Positions 12,201 through 24,659 of a DNA stretch of 64,000 nt are shown here, one piece after another (positions within the stretch are counted from its first letter, which is position 1; every line of letters starts with the position of its first letter). Source of the DNA: Progne subis subis (Eukaryota > Chordata > Aves > Passeriformes > Hirundinidae); contig JAKJHU010000165.1 of assembly GCA_022316685.1 (NCBI GenBank), forward strand, positions 124,001-188,000, written 5' to 3'. The translations under genes were made by a program, and so were the position numbers. The notes beneath the pieces were generated by a model. It searched no databases and had not been told where the DNA came from. It saw nothing but the letters and a program-made list of their open reading frames with translations.

Positions 12201-14478
12201 GTGTCTGCTGTGCCCAGGGAGGCCAGAGTCACACTGGGAGCTCTAAACCCGCCTCTTCTGCTGGGTGGGAGCTGCTGCTGTCCAGTCCCTGGGAGCTGAG
12301 AGTGGGAGAACCACCCTCTGGATTGTGGGACAGGAGAGGAAGGATTAGTGATGTGCAGGACAAATAACTGAAACCTTTGAAGAGAAGAGCTGTTGGAAGC
12401 ACTTGGTTTATCTATTTACTGGTGAGATAGATGTTTTAAAGGACATGGGTGGACGGTTTTCCAGAACAAAGATGGGCGATTCTGGGTGCTCAGGAGTCAT
12501 CATTGTTTTCAGCTGTTAACTCTGATGTGTTTTCCTTTCAGCTATTTCAGAATCTGAAAAACTTAATGAATCCTTATAGGGTTGCCTTTGAGTCTCCACT
12601 TGAACTATCAGCTCAAGGTAATTTATTTCCTGTCCAAAGACACACACACCTCCCTTGCTGACCAGTCTGCCTCCTTCGGGGGGCATCTTCATGAAGAAGC
12701 AGTTTTGACTCCCTTAAGTCCCACCATGGTCTTTGTTTTGTTTGTAAGCACCTTGTGTAGTTCAGCTGCTGCCCCTGGCTCTCCCCTTGCAGTTCCTGCA
12801 TATGTTCACATTTCAAATGCTTGTGCCTGGGGCTGCAGAGGCCTCTCCCAGGATCCTGGCAATGCAAAGGAGACGGCTTTCCAGGCTGAGTGTAGGAAAA
12901 TCCAGCATTATTAGGGCATGAGGAATCTGGGGGGGCAATGCACATGGAGCAGAACCTTTTCCTTAGCCAGGTGTGCTGGGGTCTCTTCTCCAGAGCTCAA
13001 ACCACTAGCACCAAGTGAATTGTGTCAATAAGCAACTGGGATGTGGCCCATCACAGCTCAGTCTGCTGGCCCTTTTCAATTTTTTTTCCCCTGAAGCTAC
13101 AGGGTTTTTCCTGTTCGCTTGTCCATGTCAGTAATTCACGGTGCAGTTTCACACGTGACAGATTCTGAATTTGCCCGTGTTCTTTTATCTTTGCTGTAGT
13201 TCTTGGCAGATAAAACCATGCAGGATTCAGCTGTAGGCGCTTCTCTGCTGCCCACAGCTCTGGTCTCAGCACTGCTGAGTTTTTCTTGCCTCCCTTCACC
13301 CTCAGGAATGTGCAGGAGTTGAACATGTTGGTGCTCAGCTGTGCAGAGTTCTTAGAATCACAAAGTTCACAGAGTTCACAGTGTTACAGACTGGTTTGGG
13401 TCAGAAAGGACCTTGAGGATCACCCAGTTCCAGCCCCTCCATGGGCAGGGACACCTCCCTCTAGGCCAGGCTGTTCAGTTCTCTGTGCATGATCAGTTCA
13501 GCTGCACACTGTGCCTGCACAGCTCCCAGGGCAAACATGCTCAGATGTGTCCAGGAGCAGCTTGCAGGGAAATTCCCAGGTTTGTGGGCAGCTCAGCAGG
13601 CCAGGCAGTGGGTTCTGTGTGCAGGCATTAAAGCAGCTGAGCTTTCAGGAGGCTGGGCTGAAGAATACGTTTGCATTTATCCCCTTGATCAGTCTGGGAC
13701 GTGCTAAGAGTGTACCCTCGTAATCCTTTGCAAAGTCATCTAAAACTAATCTTAATCAGGCCTCACAAGTGAAAATCCCCTCCTTGAGCCCTTTCTGAGT
13801 GCAGGGTTGTTTGCCCTTGTGTTTTCAAATGCACCTCCTGGCTGCCTGTGAGCCCCCCTTCAGTCAGAGGGGCTGGGGGGCACTGCTGGCACTGGTGTGT
13901 GCTGTGAGTTCATTGCAGGCAGCACAGACAGGAGCAGGACAGGGATGGGCCTGGTCATCTAAAACAATACGTATTTTTAAATTTGAATTTCCAGTGTTAA
14001 TTATTTTTAGTGTTTCTTTGCAAGCAGTTAACTCTTGGTTTACTCTGAAGTCCCTGTGCCTCCTGCAGGCTGTGGCTGATCCTCTCCAGCCCCCAGCTCC
14101 CCTCAGCACTCAGAGCAGAGAGGTCAAAGTCTGGAGACAGACTTTGTGCTCAGTTCCTGTCCCCGGGGACAAACCCTGCCAAGGGATTACAGGGAGCTGT
14201 TCGGGGTTGAGGAGATCTAAAAAGATGTTTGGTTCTCACGGGCCCCTCCACGTGCCCGGTGTCAGTGTTTGCCATGGATGGGTCCCTGTGCCCTGCCCAC
14301 GGCTTTGTGCTGCTGTGTTGTGTCACCTCTCCCTCGTGCCCCTTTCAGGGTGTGACCCCTCTGCCTCCTTTCACTTCTAGGTAAGCAAATGATTGAGACT
14401 TACTTTGACTTCCGCCTTTACCGCCTCTGGAAGACCCGCCAGCACTCCAAACTATTGGATTACGATGACATTTTATGA
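2609..14478 (+). CDS. NSMF: NSMF (Jacob/NELF), 3' ten coding exons, 5' part outside window
   Basis: NSMF carries NMDA-receptor signals from synapse to nucleus and affects GnRH-neuron migration (family knowledge). Coding exons read here: 2609-2661, 4578-4667, 6256-6377, 7237-7320, 8306-8339, 9301-9371, 10434-10513, 12072-12174, 12542-12617 and 14381-14478 (stop TGA 14476-14478). All have AG acceptors and GT donors, and the phases join, giving 269 residues plus a partial first codon. The start resembles an IQ motif (NFRKHLRMVGSRRVKAQ), then a Ser/Arg stretch (ERSFSRSWSDPTP), an acidic linker (DFDLNWEAEKELEAMACDGE) and the highly conserved C-terminal half (VPKAEYVPTIIRRDDPSIIP, GPGHLYLLKNKVATFAKVEK, HSKLLDYDDIL end). 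These match human NSMF nearly residue for residue as I remember it. The 34-nt exon at 8306 is a microexon. The N-terminal myristoylation site and NLS-bearing exons must lie to the left. I saw no candidate for the exon ending in the IQ codons within 1-2608. Confidence 0.97.
8484..8805 (-). mobile_element. LTR-like sequence (probable solo LTR of an endogenous retrovirus)
   Basis: Read on the minus strand, this intronic block has a TATAAAA box (complement of 8607-8613) followed about 10 nt later by AATAAA (complement of 8594-8599), then GC-richer sequence ending in CA. That is the compact U3-R-U5 order of many avian LTRs. It begins TGTACAAT and ends AATCACA, so TG...CA termini are possible, but boundaries are estimated. 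A 6-bp ACTCAG occurs at 8477-8482 and 8856-8861 and could be a target duplication for a slightly longer element, or chance. There is no internal gag/pol/env sequence. It lies inside an NSMF intron, antisense to the gene. The call rests on structure alone, not a database match. Confidence 0.45.
9242..9300 (+). promoter_or_regulatory. Exceptionally long polypyrimidine tract at an NSMF acceptor
   Basis: About 50 nt of nearly pure T interrupted by a few C, ending TTTTAG directly at the exon that begins at 9301. It is the acceptor tract of the exon encoding EEIEKKLNIYRKGCKIWKML. The run is far longer than at the other NSMF acceptors, for example TTGCAG at 7231-7236 or TTCCAG at 8300-8305. The homopolymer is probably length-variable. 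Confidence 0.8.
13352..13482 (-). mobile_element. CR1 LINE 3' fragment
   Basis: In the last NSMF intron. Degenerate terminal repeats (AGAATCACAAAG...) are followed by TTTGGGTCAGAAAGGACCTT, GATCACCCAGTTCCAGCCCC and GGGCAGGGACACCTCCC. This is the reverse complement of the standard avian CR1 3' end, so the element is on the minus strand and 5'-truncated, as is usual for CR1. Confidence 0.85.
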
Positions 14479-17235
14479 GCTGGAGAAGACTTTGCAAGAG
14501 GAAGCTCATCACCAGTGTCCAAGAAGTCATGCTTTATTGCAGAGAGACTTTTTTATTGGCACAGGGAGCCCTTCACAGCCCTACGGGAGGCAGCAGTGCT
14601 AAAGGGAGGGAAGGAGGAGCCCTCGGAAGTGTCGGGAGGAAAAGTCTCCTGGGCCAAGAGAGACTGGAGGGAAGGGGGTGACAGTGACACCTCGCTGGCC
14701 TCAGTCCGAGCCGTGGGGCCTCAGGAGGAGCTGTGTGAAACGAGGACAGGATGGAGTTCCTGGCAGAACTGAGCTGTTTTGGGTCAGAATGGGCCAGATT
14801 TGATTCCAGGTCCTTTTAAAGACTTTTGAAGCTCAGGTTTTCTTACAAAAAAGCCCCCACAAACCCAATTAACCCATGCACTACAGTGAAGAAGTCACCA
14901 GAGCACAGAGGGAGCAGGGGGTTGTCCTGGTGGGACTTTCTGTGCTGGGAGTCCTGGAGAGCAAGGACTGCTACACCTACTCCTGCAAGCTTAGAGCAAG
15001 ATGATCCCGTTTCCATGTGAATATATACTGGGATATAGAATTGAAACCTTCTTTTTTGTTTGTTTGTTTTGTTTAATAGAAAATAAGTGCAATTTTTATA
15101 GCAAGGGAGCGGGTAAAATCCCTCCCAATATTTAATTAGTTAAAAATAACACACCATAACCAATAGATGAGGTATTTTTGGTCTGCTTGAAAATATATTC
15201 AGAATGGTAATATATCTTCTGTAGACATATTTAATCACCAGCAAACATGGTTTTAACATGAGTTAGCAGACCCTGCATGTCTGCTGCGTTGGTTTGGTTC
15301 CTGTCAGAGTAGCTGTGCTGCACTACCTGTACGTGCTGTCACGAATGTATAGTTCTCCTCCAGTTAGCCACAACTTCATTACTTTCTATTTTGCTGCTTG
15401 CAAAACTATGGAACTTTAGTTTTGCTGAAATACTTTAGGTTAGAAACACGGGACCTGTCTGGGAAGCCTCCGTCAGGCTCACTTTGGTATAAAAATGAAT
15501 TAGAAATTAATAGCCATGGTAATTAATTGTTCATGCCAGTGTTTTGCCGTGTGTTGGGAGAGGAGCTCTCTTCCTGCGTGGAGACCCCTCTGAGGGGGCT
15601 GAGCACTGAGGCATTTGGGAGAAATGCTTCTGGAGGGACACAGCACGGCCTTGGAGCATGAGTTGGACTCTTCTCTGTTCACTTGATTGCCAGTTGTTTG
15701 TGCACAACCCACCCCTTCTCCCCTGACCTGTTTCTTGGTCTGAGCTGCTCAGCCCCTTGCTTTGTAGGACAGAGAAAACCCTGAGCTCTGTCAGAGCAGC
15801 CTGAGAGCCCCGGTCTGTACTTGATATTTGATGGTAGCTTTTGGAATCTATTTATTTTTGTTTGGTTAGGTAAGAGGGTGCTTTTTCAGTTTTAGAAATG
15901 GGGCTTTTCACATTCTGCTGTCCTTTCAGAGGACAAATAGTACTTAGGTCTGTGTAGGTCACTGGCAATTCTGGGAGGTGACACAAGTTATTTCTTTTAC
16001 AAGCATAGGAAGTAACAGGGAAGGATTACCTTACTTTCCTGATTTCCTGGTATCTTGAATTTGTTGATTGTGAAGGAAAATACATGTACAAATCTTCTTT
16101 TAACTACTTCCAAAGAGAACTTGGTGTTCTGATCTATAGAGTCCTCCTTCCCCTGTGCCGTACCTGTGGTTGTGATTGTGGGGAGCAGGCCCCTGGCTAG
16201 AACTGCTGAACCCTTTACATTTAGAGCAGTTTTATAGCAAAACTTAAGAAGGAATGATGTACATACAGTAAGGAGAGGAATAGGTGGAGAGGTATAGTTT
16301 AAAGTCACTGAAGGCCACACAGACAGGTGTGGGCTGTTGCCTCCCCCAGGCTGGGGGCTTTGGTGGCCACGTCTCATCCCTGGACTCAGTCAGGTTTGCC
16401 AGACTTACAGTGAAGGGGAGAACAGGCACCAGTCTGTACCTTTTGGAGGAAGATGCCAGACATAAAAGAAAATGAAGCCCAAATTTATGTCAATTACTGT
16501 TTAACATTGGAGCTTCCACCAGCTCTGCGGTGAGAGGTGGGAGCCAGAGGTGCAATGAAAGTACAAAGTCACATTATCTGGAGAAGGAAATGGTTGTGGG
16601 AGGATTAAAATGCTGACACAAAACTTTCTCCCTTTCTGACCCTTTCACCTCCTAACTGGAGACAGGCAAACTGTTCTTTGTTTCTCAAATCCAATTCAGT
16701 GAACTTGGTAGCATGAATGTAGCATTGTGGAACTATTGAAAATCTTATTTAACCCCCAAAGGGCCCATTTATGTATCCACTTGAGTGATTTCTCTGTAGA
16801 ACTATTGTATATCTTCACTAACCACTTGTAGTACTTGGGGTGCAAAGTAGAAGGTAGACTGTACAGTAGTTTCTGTGTTGGAGTGGACACTATGGACTGT
16901 TCTCCTGGTACAGTTTTTGGGATATGACAACTGATGAATGCATTTCCCTACAAAGATCTGTATTCCTCATAGGTTGTGATGTTTATGACATGAACATATT
17001 TTTTCCTTTGTAGCATTCATTTCCCTATAGAGATGAAATTCTCTCAGAGCTGTGACTGGAATGGAGTTGTGATGTTTGATGTCCTGTGTGTGGCAGCAGC
17101 CTTGGAGTTAACCACTGGTAACAGAGGAAAACACTTTTCTTCCCCCTTTTCACTGGTGGAGTTTTTCAGGTGGCTGCTGGGAAAGGAAGGGGTCAGTCAG
17201 CAGAGGCAAATAAAAATTGCAATTATTTAAACTTT
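14479..17235 (+). other. Probable NSMF 3' UTR
   Basis: Follows the NSMF stop. It is AT-richer than the flanking introns, with long T/A-rich stretches (about 15.0-16.9 kb) typical of long brain-gene 3' UTRs. The first canonical hexamer after the stop is AATAAA at 17209-17214, and a variant ATTAAA lies at 16604-16609. If the AATAAA is used the 3' UTR is about 2.75 kb. No open frame here looks coding. The extent is an inference from signals only. Confidence 0.5.
17209..17214 (+). terminator. Candidate NSMF polyadenylation signal
   Basis: First canonical AATAAA downstream of the NSMF stop codon on the + strand, in an A-rich context. An upstream alternative is ATTAAA at 16604-16609. Confidence 0.4.
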
Positions 17236-20200
17236 AGAAGTAAAAATAGAGCTTGGAACTTCCTCAGTCAGAGCAGCCTGTAAAGGATGAGCCCAGCATG
17301 GTCCCAGCCAGGACAGCTCCAAGGCCCAGTGTGTTCCTCACCCCCTGTGCTCCTGCGGCATCTCCTGGGAATGCCAGGGCAGCACTCACGGGCTCAGCTC
17401 CCTGTGCCCCTGCAGCAGCTCCCAGAGGTTCTGGGTTCCCTGCAGTGCCCTGCCTGGGGCAGCTGTGGCTGCTGGGCACACAGGACAATCTGTCTTTCTA
17501 CTCCTACCTGTTCCTTCAGCTCTCACCACCCTGCTCTCGGGGCGTGTCTGAAACCAGTTCTCTCCTGTGCTGCCAGCAGTTCCGTGTGCCTGGGCTGGGT
17601 GAGGGGTGAGCAACGAGCAGCTCCATCCCCACTGCCCTGTCCCACCAGGGAACTGCTGCTGCTGCTCTGGGATTGCCTCCAAGAGGGGCAGGAGAGTGGG
17701 GACACCCGGTTCCCTTGAAGAGAAACAGATTAAACCCAGCTGGCTGAATTGGGTGCCAGCCCTGGCAGTTCACCAGCCACGGGTGGGGGTTTGTGCTGCT
17801 CTTGCTGGAGGCAGTGTTGGATGTGACCCCCCAGCCTTGTCTGGATAAATGTTATCACACCTGTTAAATGTGATAAATGTGTTATGGCCCGGGCTGGCAG
17901 TGTCACCTCCAGGAGAGGAGGGTGGCAGGAAGGACCTCAGCTGTCCCAGCCCTGCTCCTCAGCCTGGCTCACGTGCTGGGAGTGGCCCCAAGGATGTTCT
18001 CCCGTGCTTGCAGGGAATGTTCACTCAGCTGGAGAGGCCTGGGGGATCACGGGCTCTGTGGGTGTGGCACTTTCTGAGAGGCTTTTCTCTTTTCCTCTTG
18101 TTTGGCTGGGAAGGAAAGGGAAGAAGAAAATTCAGGTTACCCATGGGATGTAGAAATAGGTAGAAATAGATAAAGCTTTTTGCACCTCTGCTTATGCTGC
18201 AGCCACCAGCTTCCCTTTGCAGCTGACCTCCAGGCCTGGGGTGGGAAACACAAATTCCCAGATCATCCCTGCCTGTGTTAAAAAAGCAAAAGCAGAAAAA
18301 TCCTTGTAGCTCCAGCAAAACATCTGACTGCAAAAGGTACCCAGCCAGCTGATCCTGCCCATGTGAGGACTCTGCTGTGGGATCCCACCCGCTCCCACCT
18401 CTGGAGCCACCAGAGCCAGTGGAAGGGGCTCGGCCTCTGTGCAGGAAACTCCAGGAGGGAATTTATTCTTCATTCCTCAGCCTGGACTTGCTGCCTGGAG
18501 CTCAGCACAGGGTTCCTGTTTCCAGTGGTGTGTCCATGTGCTCCCGTGTCCTCACTTCCAGGCTCTGGGGGATGCTCTGTGTGCAGGGAAGCGTGAGGTT
18601 GGGCTGTGGTGTCCAGCTGCATGAGCACTGCTCGGGATCCTGGCACAGATCCACCCCACAAACAGCTCCTGCTGCTCCTGCCTGGCTGACCTGTGCCTGG
18701 CAGTTCCTGTTCCCAGGCTCTGCTGGCAGGGCTGCTCGGCACCTTCAGCAGCACAAGTGAGGTTGGCTGAAAGAATGGAAAATGCTGGTTATAAACAGCC
18801 AGCCTGGCAGGATCTAGGAACGGGAGCGTGTCCTTAATCCTGGCCCCGTTCTTAATCCCACTGGAGGTGGAATGCCAGGCTTGCTCTGCTCCCTTGGTCT
18901 GAGTGTAAACATTCAGCCCCTCACAAGCTGGTTTGAGTCACTCTTGGATATTATTAATGTCTTAGTCAAGGATAAGATGTGTTGCTGTATGAGTGAGAAA
19001 ATCCTTCCAGGGCCCTCCCAGTTGGCACCTGCTCTCAGAACCCTCCACCAGGGATGTGCTGGGCCGTGTCCTTCTCGGGGTCCGGGCCCTGCTGCCAGGT
19101 GGGCTCAGGTAAAGCTCAGCTCAGGTCAAGCTGAGTTGCTCTGGGTTTTGCTGTGCCAGTCCCTGGAGTTAGGGACAGCCCTTCCTGAGGATCCCTGTGT
19201 CCTCCCAAGGGCTATTGAGTGGTGATACATCATTTTCCATGTCATCTGTAAAGACTTTGTGATCCTGTATTTTGTCCCACTGACCACAGCCTATCCCTGG
19301 CTTTCTGCATCTTCTATGGAAGTGTTTTTTACTTCTCATTCTGGAAACACAAGCCAAAGTCAACTGGAAACTGTTACTGGCAAGTCAGCCTGTTAATGAT
19401 CTCCTCTGTGGGAGCGAGGGAGTAAATGGGTGGTTTGATGGCCGTGACCCTGATTGGGATCATTGTTATTCCCAGGTGATCCTGCTGTGTCATGGCACCT
19501 TAATGGTAAGATAATCTCTTGCTGGGGCTGTGCATGATCTATCAAAGAGCACCAGGAACCAGCAGCAGCTTTGGTTCAGAAGTAACTTCAACCCAATTTA
19601 CTGCCAGCGTGAGAAATGTAAAGTCTGAAAGGAATAAACATTGTGGACATTAAATGTAAAGAATCTGTCTGAAGAGAAACTACATTGCTTTTTTCCCATA
19701 AATGTTTAGTAAATATTAAAGAACTAATGCAACCTAATAATTTTTCACAGTATTGTATTGCTTTTAGACTATCCATAAAAATGACATAGGTAAGAACAGA
19801 TAAGTTGCCCTATATTCTGAGAATGGGGATAATTACTCAGTTCATTGGGCATTCCAGTCTTATCTCAGCATCCCCGTGGCCTGGTGATAATCACAGCAGA
19901 GTGCTCTATAAACCCTTAGCAGGAGGAGCCTCTCCACCTGCACTGCTGAGCTGAGACCCCCAAACACCCAGTGGAGCCACGTGCTGGTCCCGTGTCCCCA
20001 GGTACTGTCCCAGGTCCTGGGGTGGCCCCTGCTGTGCTTTTTCCTACAGCCACACCCTGGGGCACAGCCCTGCCCTGCTCCTCACTCTGCTCCCAGGGTC
20101 TGCGGGGACTGTTGGGTTGTACCTGGGGAATGTTTCTCACCTGGGGGGCTGAGCTGCTGCTGAGGCTGAGGACTGCTCACTGCACCTGGGGCTGGTCACT

Positions 20201-23200
20201 GCCACCCTCCCCTGCTCTCTGGCTCAGGACCAGCTCAGATGCACATTGGGTGGATTCAAAAAGCTTGAGTGACAAGCGGGGGGTTATGAGATAATTGGTT
20301 TCTAATTTGTATTTTTAGTGCTAGTTCTCCTTCGTAGTAATAGAGACCCACCTACAAGGTGCTGTTAAGGTGGAGCTGGTGCAGAGCTGGGAATTCAAGG
20401 ACAGGGATCTTTGCCCTTACCTTTGGAATGCCCTAAAGACCTCAGAGATAAACACAGCCAAGCGAGGCCCCTGAGCAGGGGATCCTGCTTCCTGCTGTGC
20501 CCCTGTGCTCAGACCTGACCTTGCTGGGGGTTCAAGTGGGGGTGGCTGAAGGAACCGAGCAGGTTTGGTGTTCCCCATGCCAGGGAACCAGGCTGGAGCT
20601 GTACCCAAATGCGTTGAATGGGCCGTAGTGTTTCTACTGTGTATTTCCTGTTGTTCTTTAATTACACTATTCCTGGAACTGGGGTGATTTCAATTGTGAT
20701 ACCAAGTAACAACACAACATGAGCTCTCAAGGGCTGGGAGCCAGCGTCCCTTTTGGGATCTTTTTCCCCTCGTAGTTCAGGCGCCAGTTTTCATTTCCAG
20801 CTCCCTTTGCTTCTGCAGAGTGAGGGGACGTCAGCAGCTTTCTGAAAATAAAACTTGCTGCCTGCGTAGCAAGGAGAAAAGGAAACAGCGACAATGGGTC
20901 TGGTAAATGTGGAGAAGGATAGGTTGTGTCCTGTAATGCCCCTGAAACTCTGAGATGGTTGAGCAAGTTTCTTTCACCCGAATGAAAAAAAGCAGCAACA
21001 TTATCAAAATAATGTGGGGAGCCCCAGACCACTTCAGCGGAATTGATTCAGCTGACAAACCTCGTGAAGATAAACCACTCTGCCGATTCTGCCTCTGCTC
21101 TCTGTGGAGTTCAGAGGGAGCTGGCAGCGTCCTGCTCCTTTCCCAAATGCAGCTTGAGTGCAGGGCAGTGTGGCTGCAGCCATCCGTGCTGGGTCTGCAC
21201 AGACCTGCCCGGCACATCTGAGTGCTCGGAGCCCTCCTCGCCCTCCCATCCCAGCAGGAAGCTGAAGGCACAGCAGGGGCATAAGGAGCTGGAAATGCTG
21301 GGCCCAAGAGAACCTTGGGGGTGGAGAACCCAACCTGAGACATGCTGGTTTGGGGACAAAATGGTCTTGAGGTTAATGGGGAGTTTTGAAAACAAAGGCT
21401 GTGATCTCTGAGGTCTCGGTGGGCCCTGGAGCAGGAGGTTGGTTCCTTGGAAAAGCGAGAAGGAGGTTACAGTGACCCCAGCATTTTTGCTGTGGTTTCT
21501 GGCTACTGCTGCTGTCCAGGCATGGGGCCAGCCCTGCCTGACTCAGGAGCCCTCTGCCATCTCTGCTGCCTCGGGTTTCTCTGGGGCTCTGCTGCTTTGT
21601 GTGGAATAACCAGGCCTTAAGTACTCAAATGTTTCTATGGCTAAAGACATGATTTAATAAAAAGAGACATTTCTGGGAAAGCTGCTTTTTTCTCGTTTTT
21701 TGTTGTTGTTTTTGTCATTCTCTGGCCGAGTTTATAAGCTCAGGAAATTGCACTTGGCAGATGCTGTGTGAGGGAAATGATGTGTGATGGATCTGTGGTG
21801 CAGGTCAGGGATCTACAGGCACTGGGTACCTCTGTGTGGCAGCAGCTGAACACTCAGGAAGCAGAGCTCCAGAGGGACAAGAGGCCCAAATTCAGCTAAA
21901 AGGGGAGGAAAGCAAAACTTCCTGATAATTTAAACAAGGGACCATCTGAGAGCCACAAATCCAGCCATGGGGATAGGGCAAGGATAGCTCAGAGTGATTC
22001 AGGTTCCAGCAGCATCTGCGGCTTAGTGAGCATGGGGTGCTAAGGAATTTAGAGCGCATTAGGGATTGTGCCTCTTCCTGGGAGGAAGGCTAATCCCTGA
22101 GCACCCTCCCAGACACTGAAACAGAGCCCTGGAGAAATCCAAGGGAGGTCAAAGGCATGGTAATCCCCCTGGGGAAAACAGACGCTCCAAAACACAGCAC
22201 GGCCCCAGGAGGGCAGAAGGCAATGTATGGATTCTGATAAACCACTTTCCTTCCCCTGGGCCTGTTTCAGTGAATTGCCAAAGGGAGCAACCCTGGCTTG
22301 AACTCCCAGCTGCAACTTTCCCCCTTATCTCCAGTGCTGACAGTCACCTGCATGTTCATCTTCTGATAAATGCGATAACGACAGCCCCTCAGCACAAAGA
22401 GAAACAGGCTGGACAGCTCTGTCATTTGAGCCATCTTTCTTCAGCCCTGGGATCTCTCAGCCCCCATCTCTCCATCCTCCCATTTGGGGATATTCTCCAC
22501 GTGCCACCATCACAGTGAGGTGGAATGTGCCATGTTCACCTCAGCTGTGTGACAAGACAGAAATCACATTTATCCCTTACCACCCACTGCATGGCCTTGT
22601 GGCACCACTGGTGCCTGGAGGGCCTGGTGCCCAGAAAGATGGTCTTTAGCCTTTATCCTAGAACCATTCCATGTGTCCTGGTTTTAAATCAGCACCATGA
22701 GGTACTGGAGAAGCCCAGTTACAAGGGATCACCTTTCCCTCTTGCTTCTTCCCTCTCCCTTTGTGCTCTGGTACACGCAGTGGGTGATGGACACAAACTG
22801 GAGTGGGAGCTGTGCAGGCGACCTGAGTTTAAAGTGAAATCACACAGAGTCTGCTGGGCCCTGCTCTGTCCCCATCCCCTCGTCCCCTGGCTGCTCCTCA
22901 GACCCAGCCCCTGTCGTGCTGTATCTGCCACATCCTCTCGCAGCTCCGCAGCCACATCAGCCGTGCCCCGGTGGCACTTCGCCATCACAGCCCCTGTCAT
23001 CATCGCACCTGGGTTTTGTAACCCAGCATTGCTCCTTGTGCCAAAATACGAGCGGGATTCCCGGGAGCCTCTTAGCGCCAGCAGCGGGCACTCGGCCGGG
23101 GTTCCCGCGGGTACGAACACAGCGGAGCAGGGGATTAGCTCCAGGGCACTGCTCGCCGGCCAAGTCTCACTGCCCAGCCCTTGACACTGTTTCACTGACT

Positions 23201-24179
23201 CAGCCGAGACTTGGAGCAGTTGACAGAAATGATAGAAGGCTCTCAAATCCTGACTGACAGGGGAGAGGATGAATAATGGCTGGATTTATCGTTTTGTTCT
23301 AAAGGCAGGCAGGCGTGCAGTGAAACTAGCAGATGTCAGGATCGATGCCCACAAAGGGAGGCGTTTTCTTTGCGCCAGGTGCAGCAAAACTGTGCGGGTT
23401 TCATTATTTCAGGATTTAAGGGCTTTACACGGGCTCAAAAGCCAACCAGACAAGACCACGAAAGAGAAATCCATTGAGATCTCCGAGTACAAAGGCACAT
23501 TGTTGGCTCTGGACGCGCCTGAGCCATGAGTCACCAGAGGCGGGGATTGTCTCTACCCGCTTGCCCCGCTCTTTATCCTCAGCCCGGGCACCCGCTGCGG
23601 CCCGGCGAGGGCTGGAGGCAGATGGTGCGAGATGGACCCGCGCTTGAGGGAGTACGGCAGGTCAGGCGTGAGCCTCACATCACCCCGGAGTTATTTAAGG
23701 TGAAAGGCACGGAGCTGCCTCCGCCGCAGCGCAGCTCCGCGGGGCACAGGGCCCAGCTGGGCGCAGGCAGCTTCAGCAATAAAAGCTATTACCAGGGGTA
23801 CAGTTTCCACGTCTCGTTTGAAGACGGTGCAATTGCTCTGTTGTGGCTCGGGAGTGCAAAGGTAGGAGCCTTATCGGCAGGATACGGAGCTGCTGGCCGT
23901 AAACACACCTGCGCTTTCGGCACCCAGCAGGGACAGCCGCCCGTGCCGAGTGCGGCTCCGGCACCTCCCCGAGTCCTGCCCAAAGCTTATTTTATGTCAC
24001 GGCGTGCCGTGTCCCCCGAGTCTCGCAGGCGAGGATTTGGGAGGTGTGGGAAGCGCTGCGCTGCCGAGCGATCGTTTCCTGGTCGCACACACTTCCCAAA
24101 GACACCTGCGGGCGGCTGATAACAGGCGCTGACTGGAAATAACGCCGCGGCGGCAGTTTTGTGTCCAACAAGTGTCAAT
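17236..24179. other. NSMF-TPRN intergenic region, no gene recognised
   Basis: About 7 kb without a frame or splice-bounded block that I can assign to a protein. Many short frames exist but are low-complexity and lack homology that I recognise. The notable content is a run of GATA-type motifs before a TATAAA near 19.9 kb, and a CpG-richer block at about 22.9-24.1 kb with AP-1-like sites. No tRNA, snoRNA or microRNA hairpin was recognised by eye. Confidence 0.55.
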
Positions 24180-24344
24180 GAATCACTGAATCACTGAATC
24201 ACAGAATAGCTGGGGTTGGAAAGGACCTCTGGAGATCATCCAGTCCAGCCCCCTGCCAACCCGGAACAGGGGACATATGGATGCGTCCAGGTGGGTTTGG
24301 GACGTCTCCAGAGAGGAAAGACTCCACGACCTCCCTGGGCAGCA
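24180..24344 (-). mobile_element. CR1 LINE 3' fragment
   Basis: Starts with three near-copies of the terminal octamer (AATCACTGAATCACTGAATC), then GGGTTGGAAAGGACCTCTGG, GATCATCCAGTCCAGCCCCC, CGTCCAGGTGGGTTTGGGAC and GACTCCACGACCTCCCTGGG. This is the reverse complement of a CR1 3' end, giving a minus-strand, 5'-truncated insertion. It ends a few hundred bases before the TPRN CpG island. Confidence 0.92.
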
Positions 24345-24659
24345 AAGAAGAGCAAAATGGGAAAAATGTTCTCCCGCTCTGCTGTCATGTGCCATGGAAA
24401 ACTCCACTCGTGTTCATCAGAGCTGTCCCTAGAACACTCCTCTGACGGTCCAGGTACCACAGACACTGCTCCAGAGTGCGGGGCTGGTTCCTTGCCCCTG
24501 CCCAGGCACCTGCTCCGCCTGCCACGGCGGCACACAGCCCAAGGGTGACCCCGAAAGGAGTTTTTCGATCCTGTCCTCGGCTGGCACGCACCAGACGGAC
24601 CAGTCCGGGATGGGGGAACGGGAAAATATGAGCGTTTTGTGTATTTTGGGATTCTGTGT

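Noticed and set aside
22525..24119. Adjacent + frames of 219, 86 and 197 codons
   Set aside because: No recognisable domain and no consistent splice structure; better explained by raised GC content in a possible regulatory block.
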